Source: Muscardinus avellanarius (lineage: Eukaryota; Chordata; Mammalia; Rodentia; Gliridae). From it: a DNA stretch of 64,000 nucleotides. This document shows positions 11,275-22,560 of the stretch, piece after piece (the stretch's first letter is position 1; every line of letters begins with the position of its first letter). The notes below the pieces were generated by a model. The model saw nothing but the letters and a program-made list of their open reading frames with translations, did no database searches and had not been told where the DNA came from. The position numbers were made by a program, and so were the translations under genes. The stretch covers positions 66,209,823-66,273,822 of the forward strand of contig OY726560.1 in the NCBI GenBank assembly GCA_963383645.1. The letters run 5' to 3'.

Positions 11275-14032
11275 TTTTTTTTTTTTTTTGGTGCACTGTA
11301 TTCATACATCATAGTAGGATACATACTTTTGTAGACATACATGCACACTTTTCCCAGTCAGCCCCCACCCAATCCCCACCCCATTCTCTCCCTATCCCTC
11401 CCTCCCATGCTTGGCTTAGTAGTTGACATCTAGTATTATAGCAATTTATCTAAAATTAAAAATGATAATCTCACATAACAGTTTCATTTGTCTGATACCA
11501 AGCTTTTGATGACTTAAAGATAACATTTCAATATTTCTTTTTGCTTTCTTTCTTACCAGAGAATATTTTTTTCTATTTTTTAGATGAAACTATCATATAT
11601 TTATATATTTATTTTTCAGAAAAAAATATATCCTAATATGGAATATGGACTCTAGGTACCCAAAACGATCTTGAAAAAGAACAAAGCTAGAAGATATATA
11701 TATATTCTGATTTCAAACCATATAAAGCTACAATAATTGAAACAGTGTAGTACTATTCTAAAGGCAGATATATAAACCATTGGAGTTAAATAAAAGCCTA
11801 GAGCTAAATTCTTCCCTATATTGTCAAGTTATTTTTGACAAGGTTTCCATGAACATTTGGTGGTGGAAATGATAATCTTTTAACTAAATATTGTTAAAAA
11901 ATAATAATTACATGGAAAAGAATAAAGTTGGACCCTTACCTAATCCCATATACAAATATTAACTCAAAATAGATAATAGACCTAAATATAAATCTTAAGA
12001 CTATAAACTTTTAGGAGAAAATCTGGGTCATAAAACCTCACAACATTGAAATTGGCAGTGATTTCTTGGTTATGATTTCAATGGCACAGGCAACAGAGGA
12101 GTATACAGACTCCCTAAAAAATAAAAATAAAAAATTGTATATCCAAAGACAATGTAAACAGAGTTAACAGTTACTAATAGAATGGGATAAAATATTTCCA
12201 ATTGCTATATCTGAAGGTATATTAATATTCCAACTAGAAATCCTAAAATTTAACAACAATAAAGGCAAACAATACAATTTAGAGATAGGTAAAAGACTAA
12301 CATAAATAATGAATCTCCACAGATAACCAATCTTAATTGTCTGTTGGATGGAAACTCTTGTTTCTCTGGTTCTGGTGTGTGTTACCTATTTCTTCTTTGT
12401 AGTTAATCTCTTTGAGTATTTTCTCTAGTGCTGGTTTTGAAGACATAAATTCCTTCAGTTTCTGTTTGTCATGGAAGCTTCTTATTTTTCCATCTAATTT
12501 GATAGAAAGTTTTGCTGGGTAGGAAATTTTTGGCTGGAAGTTGTTTTCTTTCAGAGTTTGGAATATGTTACTCCAAGCCCTTCTGGCTCTCATGACTTGG
12601 TTTGGGAAGTCTGGAGTGATTCTAATTGGTTTGCCTCTGAATGTCACTTGGCCCTTTGTTTTTGTTGCCTTTAAGATTCTCTGCTTGGATTCCACATTGG
12701 TCATTTTGACAATTATGTGACGTGGGGATCCTCTTCTCCGATCCTGTCTAAAGGGAGTTCTATAAGTTTCCTGGACCTTTGTATCAACCTCTTGCTCTAT
12801 GTTTGGAAAATTTTCTGCTATTACTTCTTTGAAGAGATTGTTGATCCCTTTGTTTTCACTTTCTTTTCCCTCCTCTATTCCAATTATTCTTAGGTTAGCT
12901 CTCTTAAAATGGGCCCATATTTCTTCAATATCAGATTCCTGTTGTCGGATATTTTTTTCTAGATTAGAAACTATGAGTTCATTTTTGGATTGCTCATCTT
13001 CTAAGAGCGAGATTCTGTTCTCCATGTGTTCTAATCAGTTGTTTGTGCTTTGAATTGAGGCCTTTACTTCATTAATTGCATCCTTTATCTCTTTTTGGCT
13101 CTCTCTGAGTTCTTTTCGAAGCACCTCTATTATTTCTACAGTTATTTTCCTGATTTGATCTTCTAGAAATCTCTGATTTTCTGTTTTATCGGGTTCTGAT
13201 GTTGTGGGGTTGTGGGCATTCATTGCTCCAGTATTATTCCTCTTTCCCATGATTTCCGATGTTTGTGCCTTCTCTGGGTTCTTCCCTTGGGTCACTATGA
13301 CTTCCCTTAAGGTGTTCTAGATCTCGAGTCAGTAGTATCTCGGACCCCACTACTCCTTTACTGGGTTTTATCACAGAGTCTCCGACCCAGACAGTCGATA
13401 GAGGCTGCTTTAGACTGTGGGGGGTGCCAGGTTGCAAGTTCTCCTATGGTGTGATATCTCTGCCACCCCCCCTCCCCCACTGGGTCAAGTCCCAGGGAGT
13501 ACAGTACTGGGATTTCTCCTCTGTGGCCCACAATTTGACTCACTGTTCTTGAGTACGCAGATGTAGCTGTACTGGCCTCGCTGAATTCGGTGCTGCTGCC
13601 GCCGGTGGCAATATGGCGCCGCTGCTACACCCTCGGCTATGGGGCTGGCGTTTTTCTTCTTGATTTTGATTTCTACTCTGAATCCCTGCAGCGTGTGCTG
13701 AGCTCAGCCACTGGGAGCTTTAGATGCTCTCTGCGCGGAGAAATCCCGCCTAGCTGTTCTGCAGTGGCTCACCTCGGCTTGCTGTAGCCGTCCCGTGAAT
13801 TCGCCGGTGCCGCCGGCAGTATGGCACTGCTGCCGCGTCTGCCGCGTCCTCGGGCGCAAGGCCGGTTATCTCCTCTGTGGCTCTGTTCTCAGTTCGCTTT
13901 CTCTCTGGAGCCTGGTGATTTTTTGTTTCACTTGTGATGGTGTTTTCTGGCTATGAAAGGCGCTGATTTTGTGGTAATGGAGATTTGTTGTTAGCGGGGC
14001 TCTTAAGCCCCGCTTTTCTCGGTTGCCATCTT
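11275..14032 (-). mobile_element. rearranged ORF1-only LINE, copy B (full length)
   Basis: About 2.76 kb, flanked by the perfect 15-bp duplication CCCTCGTCTATTTCT (11260-11274 and 14033-14047). Its structure is collinear with copy A: GC-rich 5' region (14032 to about 13300), ORF1 (13295-12333), inverted ORF2 piece (about 12290-11440), L1 3' UTR and short tail. It differs from copy A by scattered substitutions and a few small indels over its whole length. It is an independent insertion rather than a segmental duplicate, because the flanks and target duplications differ. Its ORF1 is the best preserved of the four. Confidence 0.94.
12333..13295 (-). pseudogene. L1 ORF1p-like gene in copy B, one in-frame stop
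   Basis: A single frame of 321 codons including its stop, about the usual ORF1p length (human L1 is 338 aa), interrupted by one TGA at codon 87 (13035-13037). Copy D has an arginine codon there. Residues 1-90 hold the coiled coil (LEDQIRKITVEIIEVLRKEL and following heptads). The RRM region includes NLRIIGIEEGKE at about residue 136. The C-terminal domain has RGSPRHIIVKM, GKPIRITPDFPNQVMRA and ISYPAKLSIKLDG. The family is known to coat L1 RNA and act as a chaperone during retrotransposition. Presumably non-functional now, although the frame was open until recently. Confidence 0.92.
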
Positions 14033-14047
14033 CCCTCGTCTATTTCT

Positions 14048-14570
14048 CAAGGATATTAAATGCATCTTTTCAAGTTCCTCGATTCTCATCCTGTAATCTC
14101 CATAATGAGGTAGAAGACGAGAATAAGGGTGAAAGCTCTGAAGTTCATTTTTGTTTTTATTGAGTGTTAACAAATAACTGTTATTTAGACACTAGTTAAT
14201 AACTGCAGTGAGAACTTATACTGACCCAAGGTTTGTTGGTGTTTTTTGCACTTTAACACATTTTTTCTTAAAAAACTTGCTATACTTTTAGGGCCTAGAG
14301 CAAGGAAGCCATTCTGAAGACATTGGAAGTGGTAGAGTTGGAAGTCTGAAGCAGATAGTCTTATTTAGAATTTTCTCCAATTATATGTCTGTAGCCTCCT
14401 TAGGAGGATGGTGCCGAGGACCTTGGAAGTGTCCTTCCTGATTTAAATGCTTCCATTCCTAACAGTATCCCACAGAGTCAAGCTTACCACCAACCCCTCA
14501 GTTGGAACTAGAACTTCATCCAGATGCCTGTCTTGGTGCCTGAGGAAGCTGACAGCTGGGTGCAACCAGA
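14048..14570. other. unassigned DNA, may include retrocopy 5' UTR
   Basis: No repeat recognised. The final 100-150 bp could be the 5' UTR of the transporter retrocopy that follows, but I cannot place its left boundary. Confidence 0.35.
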
Positions 14571-15220
14571 AATGCCATTGTCGTGACAGTCAGTCGCCAA
14601 CTACACACGTACAAATCCACCTGGCTCATTGTCATCCAGGCCTGGGGATTGTACTTCTCTGGTATTTCTTCCTGATCTCTGACAAGTCCTTCACGAACCA
14701 CCTGGACCATCTCCAACACATACTGCAGATCATGGTTTAGTTGAACAGGTACACCCGAGGCCTGGCTTGCTCGCTCAGTGTCACCCCCACACCCGTCACC
14801 CCTGAGCAGGCATTTCTTACACTACCTTTTATGCATCCTGGGCCCCTATGCCATCCTACTCATCTCTTGTCTCAACTTCTTCCTGATAAGCAGATGCCTC
14901 CGTTCTTGAAGACTCTAGGAACCGCATGGTTACCCTACTGGTATTGACACTCAGAACCTGGTGGAAGAAGACATGGAGGCCTATGGTTTGGGACTGTCCC
15001 TGTCATCACCTTGTCCAGGACCATCCTGAAGGCTATGGCCCCACCTTGTGATTGGCCAGTGCCTTCCAGAGATCTTCACCAGCCTGGCTATGACCAGTCT
15101 GTGTGTTCCTTTTCTCCTGATCATGTACTAGTACCAGGTTGGATTCTGTTGCTACAATACAGCTCGGGGTCAGAGGCCTTTGGGAAGAGAAGATAGGCCT
15201 GATTTATAAAGAAGAATCAG

Positions 15221-15420
15221 AGCTGAGCATGTAATCCCAGAACTTGGGGGGATGAGACCGGAGGATCACAGGTTCACAGCCAGCCTCAGCTACTTAGTGA
15301 GGCCCTCTTCAATTTAGTGAGACTATGTTTCAAAGTAAAGGATAAAAAAATAGGGCTGGGGTTTTGCTGGAAGGTAGAATACCCCTGGGTTCAATCCCTA
15401 GTATTGAAAAAAAAAAAAAA
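15221..15420 (+). mobile_element. dimeric SINE (type 1), 5' truncated, in the retrocopy
   Basis: Begins inside the left half (AGCTGAGCATGTAATCCCAG), continues through CTCAGCTACTTAGTGAGGCC, and ends in the ID half with GGGTTCAATCCCTAGTATTG and a 15-A tail. The flanks AAGAATCAG (left) and AAGACTCAG (right, 15420-15428) are a likely duplication. Confidence 0.9.
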
Positions 15421-15529
15421 AGACTCAGGTGCTGACATACAGAAGCACGAGATATGATGAGATTTCAGCCCCAACCAACAGCCTTCCTTCAAGAGCTCAT
15501 CCATGATAACTATCTCAAAACCAATAGAT

Positions 15530-15870
15530 TTAATGTATACAAACATTTTTCAAAAAATTGGCTCACATAATTGTGGGACTGAGAAGTCCAAAATTTGTAG
15601 AGCAGGTCAATAGTTTGGAATTTAATGAAAGATTTTTATGTCACACTGTAGAGTCAGAATGCCTTCTTCTCTGGGATACCTCAGTTTGCCCTTAAGACCT
15701 TCAACTGATTAAATGAGACCTGCCCACGTTATTGAGAGTAATACACTTTATTTAAAGCTACAATTAATCACATATACAAAATACTATTACTGCAACATCT
15801 GGATGAGTATTTGACCTAACAATTGGGCATCCTAGTTCAGTTTACATGTAAAATTTCATATTAAATTGGC
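15530..15870 (+). mobile_element. old interspersed repeat interrupting the retrocopy
   Basis: The run GGCTCACATAATTGTGGGAC ... CCTTCAACTGATTAAATGAG ... CCTGCCCACGTTATTGAGAG resembles a common mammalian interspersed repeat (GGCTCACACAATTATGGAGG type) whose name I cannot give with certainty. It separates ENT1-like sequence at about 15460-15520 from that at 15880 onward. No clean target duplication is visible. Confidence 0.55.
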
Positions 15871-16127
15871 TGACCTGAGGAACATCTCTGCCCTCTCTGT
15901 CCATCAGGGTTGTCCTCATTATTACCAGTGAAGTGTTCTAGGCAGGGACCACTGAGACTAATTCCAGCACTGTGGACTCCAGCAACTGGATAACTACTTT
16001 GTGCCTGTGCTCTGTTTCTTGGTTTTTAACTTCTTTGGCCTATTGGGCCTACAAGAGCTCCACAGCCATATGCACAAGGCCAGGGAAGATGGTCATTGGC
16101 TGTCAGGCCTGTGGTTGACCTGGTAAC

Positions 16128-16569
16128 CATCAGGACACAGGCCAGTGGAAACATCTTATGAAGGAACACACTGCATCTCGTGAGAAAGCTCCGAAAAGGA
16201 CAAAGGTCTTTCACTCAGTGTGCTTTGGACCAAGATGTGGCCTTGGCTGTGTTCTCATGCTTCCTGCCAAATCAGTATGTTTTAATCAAACAGCTCTAGA
16301 AAAAGGTATTTTCCTTGTAACCAGACAGACATTTTTGCAGAACTTCACTTGGCTTTTTTTTTTTTTTTTTTGAGAATGTAATCTATTGTGCTATGTGTCT
16401 ATTGATGTTACATAGTCTGTAACCTCTGATAACCTCCTGGGTCTTGCTGGGTTATAAAAAACCTCTCAGGTCTCTGAATAAACTGGCTATAGCGTAAGAC
16501 TCTAGTCCACCTCGTGTATGTATTAGGCTTCGTGGTTCCAGGTGCAGCATTAGTCTGGAGACTGTGACA
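16128..16569 (+). mobile_element. solo LTR of an endogenous retrovirus
   Basis: 442 bp bounded by the 6-bp duplication GGTAAC (16122-16127 and 16570-16575) and splitting the retrocopy within one codon run. Its right end is TGACA; the left end CATCA looks like a mutated TGTCA, which restores short inverted ends. Promoter-like TATAAAA (16455-16461) and a poly(A) signal AATAAA (16477-16482) are in the right order for U3-R. A T-run lies at 16353-16370. No internal viral genes remain. Confidence 0.75.
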
Positions 16570-16830
16570 GGTAACCTTGTGCTATTGGTCCTACTGTGCA
16601 AGCTAACAGCTCTACAGCTATTGACCTTTGAACACAACTCCTGGTTCATCATCTTCATCATCAGCTTCTCTTTTTCAGTGACTACTTGCCCAGTCTCTGC
16701 ACATACTTTGAATCCCAGAAAGTGCCACCTGCTATGGTAGGGATGTGGGGCATCATGAACTCCACCCTGGCTTTAGACCTGGCACAAGGAGCTGTGCTTT
16801 TCTTCCTGTTCTGGGCAATCACATGTCTAA

Positions 16831-17769
16831 AAGAGAAAGAAGCCCCACAACAGCTGCTTTCCTGTCTGATGAAACCACTCTCACTCCCTTCAGGGTGGCC
16901 TGGAAGCTGTTCTTTCCAGGTAATGTCTGCTTTCACTGCCTTTCTGGAGACTGATAGACTACCCCTGAGAAGAAGGTTCTATGTGTACAAATAGCAAGGA
17001 AGATGAGCACCCAAATCAAGGGGCCTTGCAGTGGCCCAGAGCCTCCCCGGGGCTGTCCTCTGGCTGCCACTGCCTCTGCTCTGTCCTGTGCAGGACAGCG
17101 ATCAATTTGGAGCTGAACATGTATGTGCCTGTTGGTCTGTCCATGTGTAGTGCGAGGGGGTTTCTGATAGTATCTATCTAATGTTGCCCCTCCCCTCTCC
17201 TCACACCACCCCCATCCCCCCACCCCTGCTCCTCTAGACCACATGGCTTTTCCCACATCACGTATTATGTATACATTCACATTTTGCCACCTTTAATATT
17301 TCCCAACAAAATAAAATCTTCATGAGGAGGGGACAAGAATGAACCCACTTTGGAAACATCAGAAGACAGAAGCACAAGAAAATTGAAAAAAGGTCACTAA
17401 TAGGAAAAATAAAAAGAAAAGACAATATTTCCCAATCTTCAATTTTTGCCAAAACCTACTCATAATCTATTTAAAGATGTGTACATCGCCTATATTTGGG
17501 TTGTTCTTTAGTTTTCGTTGGCTCTTACCAGCCTCCATAAAATAATGTGATGGAGAAATTTCATTTAAACAAATGTGGGCATAACTAAATGTCATCTGTG
17601 GCCCTCAGCTTGGGGAAAAGAGAATGCAACAGCAGAGAGTAGGGAAAAGCTACCACTCATGAAACCACATAACACAATAGACACATACCATGAAATGTTC
17701 ATGGACCTCTCAGCAACACAGGCAGGACTTGCTGTATACTAACACCACTTCAAAGATGCCTGCTTCAAG
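16831..17769. other. probable retrocopy 3' UTR, then unassigned DNA
   Basis: The first few hundred bases may be 3' UTR of the ENT1-like retrocopy. An AATAAA lies near 17310, but no poly(A) tract follows it. The rest holds nothing I recognise. Confidence 0.4.
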
Positions 17770-18130
17770 AGTTAAACTGTGTCCCACAAACATTCATATA
17801 CTTAAGACTTAACCCCAATTACCTTAGAATGCGACTGCATTTGGATAGAGCCTTCAAATGGCGACTAAGTTAATAATAACTCATGATTCAATCTAACTGG
17901 TGTCTTCATAAGAAGAGGAGATTTGGACAAGACACCAGGGATGTACACGTAGAGTAAAAGGCCACGTAAGGACACTGTGAGAAAGTGGCCATCAGCAAGC
18001 CATGGGAGAAACCAACCCTGCCAACACCTTGACCTTGAACTTCTAGCTTCCAGTATTGTGAGAAAATGAATTTCTGTTATTGTATCCACCCAACCTCATA
18101 TTTTGTGATGGAGGACTGAGCAGACTAATG
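17770..18130 (+). mobile_element. MaLR (MLT1-type) LTR
   Basis: Collinear with the MLT1 class: GTTAAACTGTGTCCCACAAA, GGTGTCTTCATAAGAAGAGG, GAAACCAACCCTGCCAACAC, CTTGAACTTCTAGCTTCCAG, GTGAGAAAATGAATTTCTGT. It is a non-autonomous ERVL-derived LTR relic common to placental mammals. Confidence 0.85.
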
Positions 18131-20044
18131 CACCTGCTATGTATTACTTCCTTAATAGTACTCATTTATACCTACTTCTCCTCTACTAGGTACAGGAGGA
18201 GGTCATTCCCCTCCAATCTACCTAATGAGTTGCAAGCAGAAGTGATACATCATATTTCTAGATTAAAGAATTAAATCACCCCATAATCCTTCTATGTCAT
18301 GGTGATCAAGGAAAAATACACTGAGATAAAAGTGACAGAACACAGAAGTAGCCCATAGTTGTGAGCCATTACCATTCTGGATAACTGACCTGACTTGCCA
18401 GGGATGTTGTATAGAAGAGAAATGAGGTATGCCATTTTTAATATGTTTCAAATAAAAATTTAAAAATAAATTTAAAAAAATTAAAGATTTGGATGTTATT
18501 TGTTGCACGGTATAACTTAGCCTATCCTCACTCATGCACTCACACTACTTAGGGTTAAGAGAAGCCTCCCGGTAGAACTGGGGTGCTTCCTTGTGGCTTG
18601 CATGTAAAAGAATAATTCTCCCTTCTAAGGCAGTCATGGAAAACTGAAATAGATTGCCAGTAAAATGAAAAGTTCAAAGAGGCTGACTCATGTGGAGTCT
18701 TAGCCAATCATAAATGAAGAATAAGAAGCTGTTGGTGTTTATCTACACTGGCCAATGAGGCTGAAAAAGAGTCTTGTCGGTAAAAATGTACATGTTTTGG
18801 CATAAAGTAAAATACATATATAGGTTCTCTCATAGTGTTAAGGAAATGTCCTTCAAGATTCTCGGGTTTCATTCTCACCAGAAAAGCTTTTTGATCCTTG
18901 GAAGCAGGTTTCCTGGATAGTCAACAAAAATATCACTTCCCCAAAGTATACATACTATCATAGAAACCTAGCAAACAGATTTTCCCATACATGTCAATTA
19001 AGCATGTATATAGCCAGTAGAAGTTTGATAGTATCCCAAGACTTCATCACCCAGTGCCCTAATTATAACAGCCTAAACTTCCACAAGGAAATGAACCTAC
19101 AATAAGGCACCAGTACTGCCCACTTTTACTCCACAGAGTATGAGGGAAGCTATCCCTTGGTGTTTCATCCACACTATGTGCACCTACTTCAAAGCCAAAC
19201 AGTCCTTTAAATAAGTCTGTCTCATCCTCATTGACTCAAAGCATCGTTCCTATGAGTGAGTTTTCCCTGAAATCCAGTGGCAAGACACCACTCCCATGTC
19301 ACTATTTAAACCTGTGGTTCTAAACAGTACAACTCATAGTCAACTTGCAAGTCTGAAGTGGTAGATTTTGGATTCTTGCAATAATTAAGAGCCTTTTTGG
19401 CTTCAGTGAGCAAGGGCAGCAGATGCCAGATCTCCTGCAAAGCCTAGGGCAGTCCTGCACAACAGATAGTTTTTCTTCATCCTAAACTGCTTTCAAATTT
19501 CCACCTCATTTTATAGGAGGAAAAACGTTCACACATTCTTGCAAATATTTATTAAGTAACTACTATGTGCTAAGCACTGCTTCAGGGATCCTGGTTGAAT
19601 AATATTCTCTGCTCTCTGGGCTTTCAAAAGCATATTTTAAATTTTTTAGTCTAGATCTAACTCAATGTTGAAGAGAAAGTATTTGTGCACGGTCTTAATA
19701 TAAAGTGTGTTTTCCTGAAATGCAACCACCATGCAAATCAAGAGAAAATTGTAATGTTTGCTCTGAGGTCCACCAAGAATTGTTCGCTGTATCAGAAAAC
19801 CACACCGCTTATTACATCATTTCCTCTAACAGCCAAGCCACCAGCGTAACACATCTATCCAGTCCATATTTACAGCTGTGGCTTTGACAGGGACCTTGGG
19901 CCAAGTCAAATGGTTGCCTCCTTCATTGAATTCTGTCATGGAGCCATGTCAACACTTAAGTTCAGAAATAGGTGTTATTTTTGTTGTAAATTGCTTTGCT
20001 TTGGTTTCAGCTACATTTTAGTTAGGAAATTACTCATTATCATT
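18131..20044. other. unassigned DNA with a MIR/L2-like trace
   Basis: At 19548-19590 ATTTATTAAGTAACTACTAT followed by GTGCTAAGCACTG is the motif shared by MIR and L2 tails. No other repeat or gene is recognised in this 1.9 kb. Confidence 0.45.
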
Positions 20045-20205
20045 ATTATTATAAGACTGGGGATTGGAGCCATGGAAATTCTACCTCTGAGCTCCACCCT
20101 ATTTTTAATCTCACTAGATTGATCAGAATCTTACTATTTACTGAGGCTGTCCTCAAACCTGCAATCCTCCTGCTCAGCAAGCATGCACCACCAACACACC
20201 TAGCT
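20045..20205 (-). mobile_element. dimeric SINE (type 1), degenerate
   Basis: Antisense ID half (GGGGATTGGAGCCATGGAAA, CTACCTCTGAGCTCCACCC) followed by a shortened B1 half (TACTGAGGCTGTCCTCAAAC ... GCATGCACCACCAACACACC). Diverged and with internal losses. Confidence 0.85.
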
Positions 20206-21261
20206 TATTATTGCTGTTTTTTAAATGTGTATATTATTTTTATATGACTAATAAGCCTCATTTAAAATAAAAATGTGATATAAATAACAACTTCCTTCTT
20301 ACAAAGAGGGAACACTATATAAACTGAACATCAGTCCTCTAACCATATAAATATGCGGCCTCCCAGCCTTCAGTGATAATCCCACTCTAGGACAATTTTC
20401 TGAAGAAAATTGTGAGAATAGGCAATCCCTTAAATTCACCCTATTTTAAAATTTAAGGTCCCTATTAGCCTAATGAATTTGAGTAATATTCCTTCAAAGA
20501 ACCAAATTCAGTAAAACTCTTACCACATGGGGAAGAAACGTATAGGTGGTTACTTATAATTAAATTAATTAAAGCCACTTGATTTCCACACACACACTAG
20601 TAACTTTGATTTCGGGATAAGTAAGGATTCTGAAAATCTCAGACTTCTCTATTTTGATGCAATAAATGACAAAAAAAATACTCAGTGATAAGTCATGAGT
20701 TGATATAAAGAGAACAGACTAAATCCTGAGCTGACTAGAAAGAGCTTCATATTTATCTATACATAAGATAAACAGTAAACCTCTCCTCTCATCTATGTCA
20801 TGATCTAACAAAGAGCCAATGGAAGCAGGGCAGGAAGCAGGACCGAGGACAGCGGGTAGGGGTGAGCACCAGCTGAAGGGGAAGGCAACTGAGCAGGCTG
20901 ACAGAGAGGGACAGCAAAGGGTTGACTGACAGCCCCCTGACTCTCATGAGCTTTCTGGCTTAGAAGAGTTTCTCCTCCTTCTGTCAGTTAGGTATCTGCT
21001 GCTGGTTCTAGTTTTTTGTTGTTGTTTTTTGTTATTTTGGTTTTGGTTTTGGTTGAATCCTATTAAGAGATTTATTGGAGAAACTGGCCTGTATGATCAT
21101 GGGAGCTGGCTAGGCAAGTGAAGTCCACTAGGCTGCACACCAGGAAGGGCAAACTGAGACTTGGTACTAAAGATGCTGTTCACAAGAGAAATTGCTCCTT
21201 TTTCAGGTAAGACTCAGCTCTGTTCTTAAGGTCTTTTAACTTACTGAATCAGGCTGCTGTG
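20206..21261. other. unassigned non-coding DNA
   Basis: AT-rich; a low-complexity TTTTG/GTTTTG run lies at 21012-21053. No gene seen. Confidence 0.45.
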
Positions 21262-21440
21262 GTCTGCATGTGTCCAAAGTTCATGTGTTGGAAACTTAAT
21301 CCGCAGTGGAACAGCACTGAGAAGTGGGACCCAGTTAGGGGTGATCAGATCATGAGAGCTCTGTCCTCATAAATGGAATGATATTATCAAGGGACTAGGT
21401 TAGTTTTCATAGGATCGTATTGTTATAAAAGTGAGTTTGG
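21262..21440 (+). mobile_element. MaLR (MST/MLT-type) LTR, partial
   Basis: Carries the typical 5' text GGTCTGCATGTGTCCAAAGT, TTCATGTGTTGGAAACTTAA, GATCATGAGAGCTCTGTCC and GTTATAAAAGTGAGTTTGG, then is cut by a SINE. I cannot follow it beyond the SINE. Confidence 0.75.
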
Positions 21441-21441
21441 A

Positions 21442-21653
21442 GCCGGGCGTGGTGGCGCACACTTGTAATCCCAGCATTCCGGAGGCTCAGACACGAGGAT
21501 CGTGGTTCGCGGACAACCTCAGCTACTTAGTGAGGCCCTTCGCAACTCAGTGAGACCCTGTTTCAAAATAAAGAATAAAAAAAATTGGGCAGGAGATGTA
21601 GTTTGGAGGTCAAATGCCTCTGGGTTCCAGCCCCAGACTCAAAAAAAAAAAAA
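21442..21653 (+). mobile_element. dimeric SINE (type 1)
   Basis: Complete: GCCGGGCGTGGTGGCGCACA, CTCAGCTACTTAGTGAGGCC, linker AAAGAATAAAAAAAATTGGG, ID half GGAGATGTAGTTTGGAGGTC, then an A-tail that has expanded into the adjacent microsatellite. Confidence 0.95.
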
Positions 21654-21720
21654 AGAAAGAAAGAAAGAAAGAAAGAAGGAAGGAAGGAAGGAAGGAAGGA
21701 AGGAAGGAAGGAAGGAAGGA

Positions 21721-21768
<48 letters not shown>

Positions 21769-21770
21769 AA
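21654..21770. repeat. (GAAA)n / (GGAA)n microsatellite in SINE tail
   Basis: GAAA tetramers, then about 14 GGAA units, then GAAA tetramers again. The long opposite-strand frames here (Lys/Glu or Phe/Ser/Leu repeats) are artefacts of the repeat. Confidence 0.97.
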
Positions 21771-22385
21771 ATAGAGGACCCCAGGGCAAGCAGAGGCCTG
21801 TGGAACAAGACAGGCAGGGAGATTTTCCTCATATAGGAATAACTGAAGAGTGCTAACTATACTTTTCAGAACTCAGAGAAATCCCTGAAAATGGGCTTAT
21901 TTTATTTAATGAAAGTAACTCAATAAACCTGATTTTTAATATTGTATGTGTGTGTTTAAGAAGTCTTTATTTTTACTATATAAAATATACTTATAAAGTT
22001 TTAGGATACAAATTTGCTTGCATCCTAGCAGAAAATATCAAAATATCTTGGTAGGGATAAGTGATGCTTATATTAGTCCTATACTTTCTAGTTACCATGA
22101 TAAGTATACTGATTTTTTTCCATAATTGGAACAAGTAAAGCCTTACCGAAAAAGCCATTTCCCACCAAGCTTGTGCTCAGTTTCGTGCAGTTCTGACTAT
22201 TTAAAGCACACTGATTTCAATGTTAGATCTGTTCCTGTGGAACTATCCATTTATTGTTCTGATTGCTATGCAAGCCTCAGCTTTCTTCAGAACCTTTGTT
22301 TGCCTTTTAACTTAAATATAAATAAAGTGGGCAAATGCATCCACAGCAATGACAGCATTTGCTGGTGTTGAGGTTAAAAGGGCAG
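21771..22385. other. unassigned non-coding DNA
   Basis: No gene or repeat recognised. Confidence 0.45.
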
Positions 22386-22560
22386 CAAGCAGAGAGACCA
22401 GAGCCCTGGCCTCCCCAGGGCTCTGCTAAAGAATTCACTGTGTGGCCTCGGGTAAGACACTTCCCCTCCAGGCTGCGGCTTCTTCAGCTATAAAATGAGG
22501 GCTGTGAACCAGATCATCTCTGAGGGCCCATCTGGGGCTGACATCCCATCATTTTATGTG
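22386..22560 (+). mobile_element. MIR SINE
   Basis: MIR landmarks in order: GAATTCACTGTGTGGCCTCG, GGTAAGACACTTCCCCTCCA, GCTTCTTCAGCTATAAAATG, AGGGCTGTGAACCAGATCAT. Confidence 0.75.

Larger units (their letters stand above)
14580..16830 (+). pseudogene. SLC29A1 (ENT1)-like retrocopy, decayed
   Basis: ENT1 is a plasma-membrane equilibrative nucleoside transporter with 11 membrane helices. Segments of an ENT protein appear in order and in shifting frames. Near 14600-14720: YKSTWLIV and SFTNHLD (the family has an LPWNFF...YFTNRLD block at helix 1). Near 14860: a LN-FL segment of helix 2. Near 15980-16060: DNYFVPVLCFLVFNFFGLLG (helix 7-8 region). After 16575: LVLLLVLLCKL, FEHNSWFIIFIISFSFS. At 16690-16830: YLPSLCTYFES then ALDLAQGAVLFFLFWAI, the last helix. 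No introns are visible, so it is probably a processed copy. Frameshifts, stops and three insertions (SINE, old repeat, LTR) disable it. ENT1 fits better than ENT2 or ENT3 because of FTNxLD and the FEHDAWFIxF-like block. Confidence 0.82.

Noticed and set aside
21502..21856. Lys/Glu-rich and Phe/Ser-rich frames
   Set aside because: Translation of the (GAAA)n/(GGAA)n microsatellite in a SINE tail.
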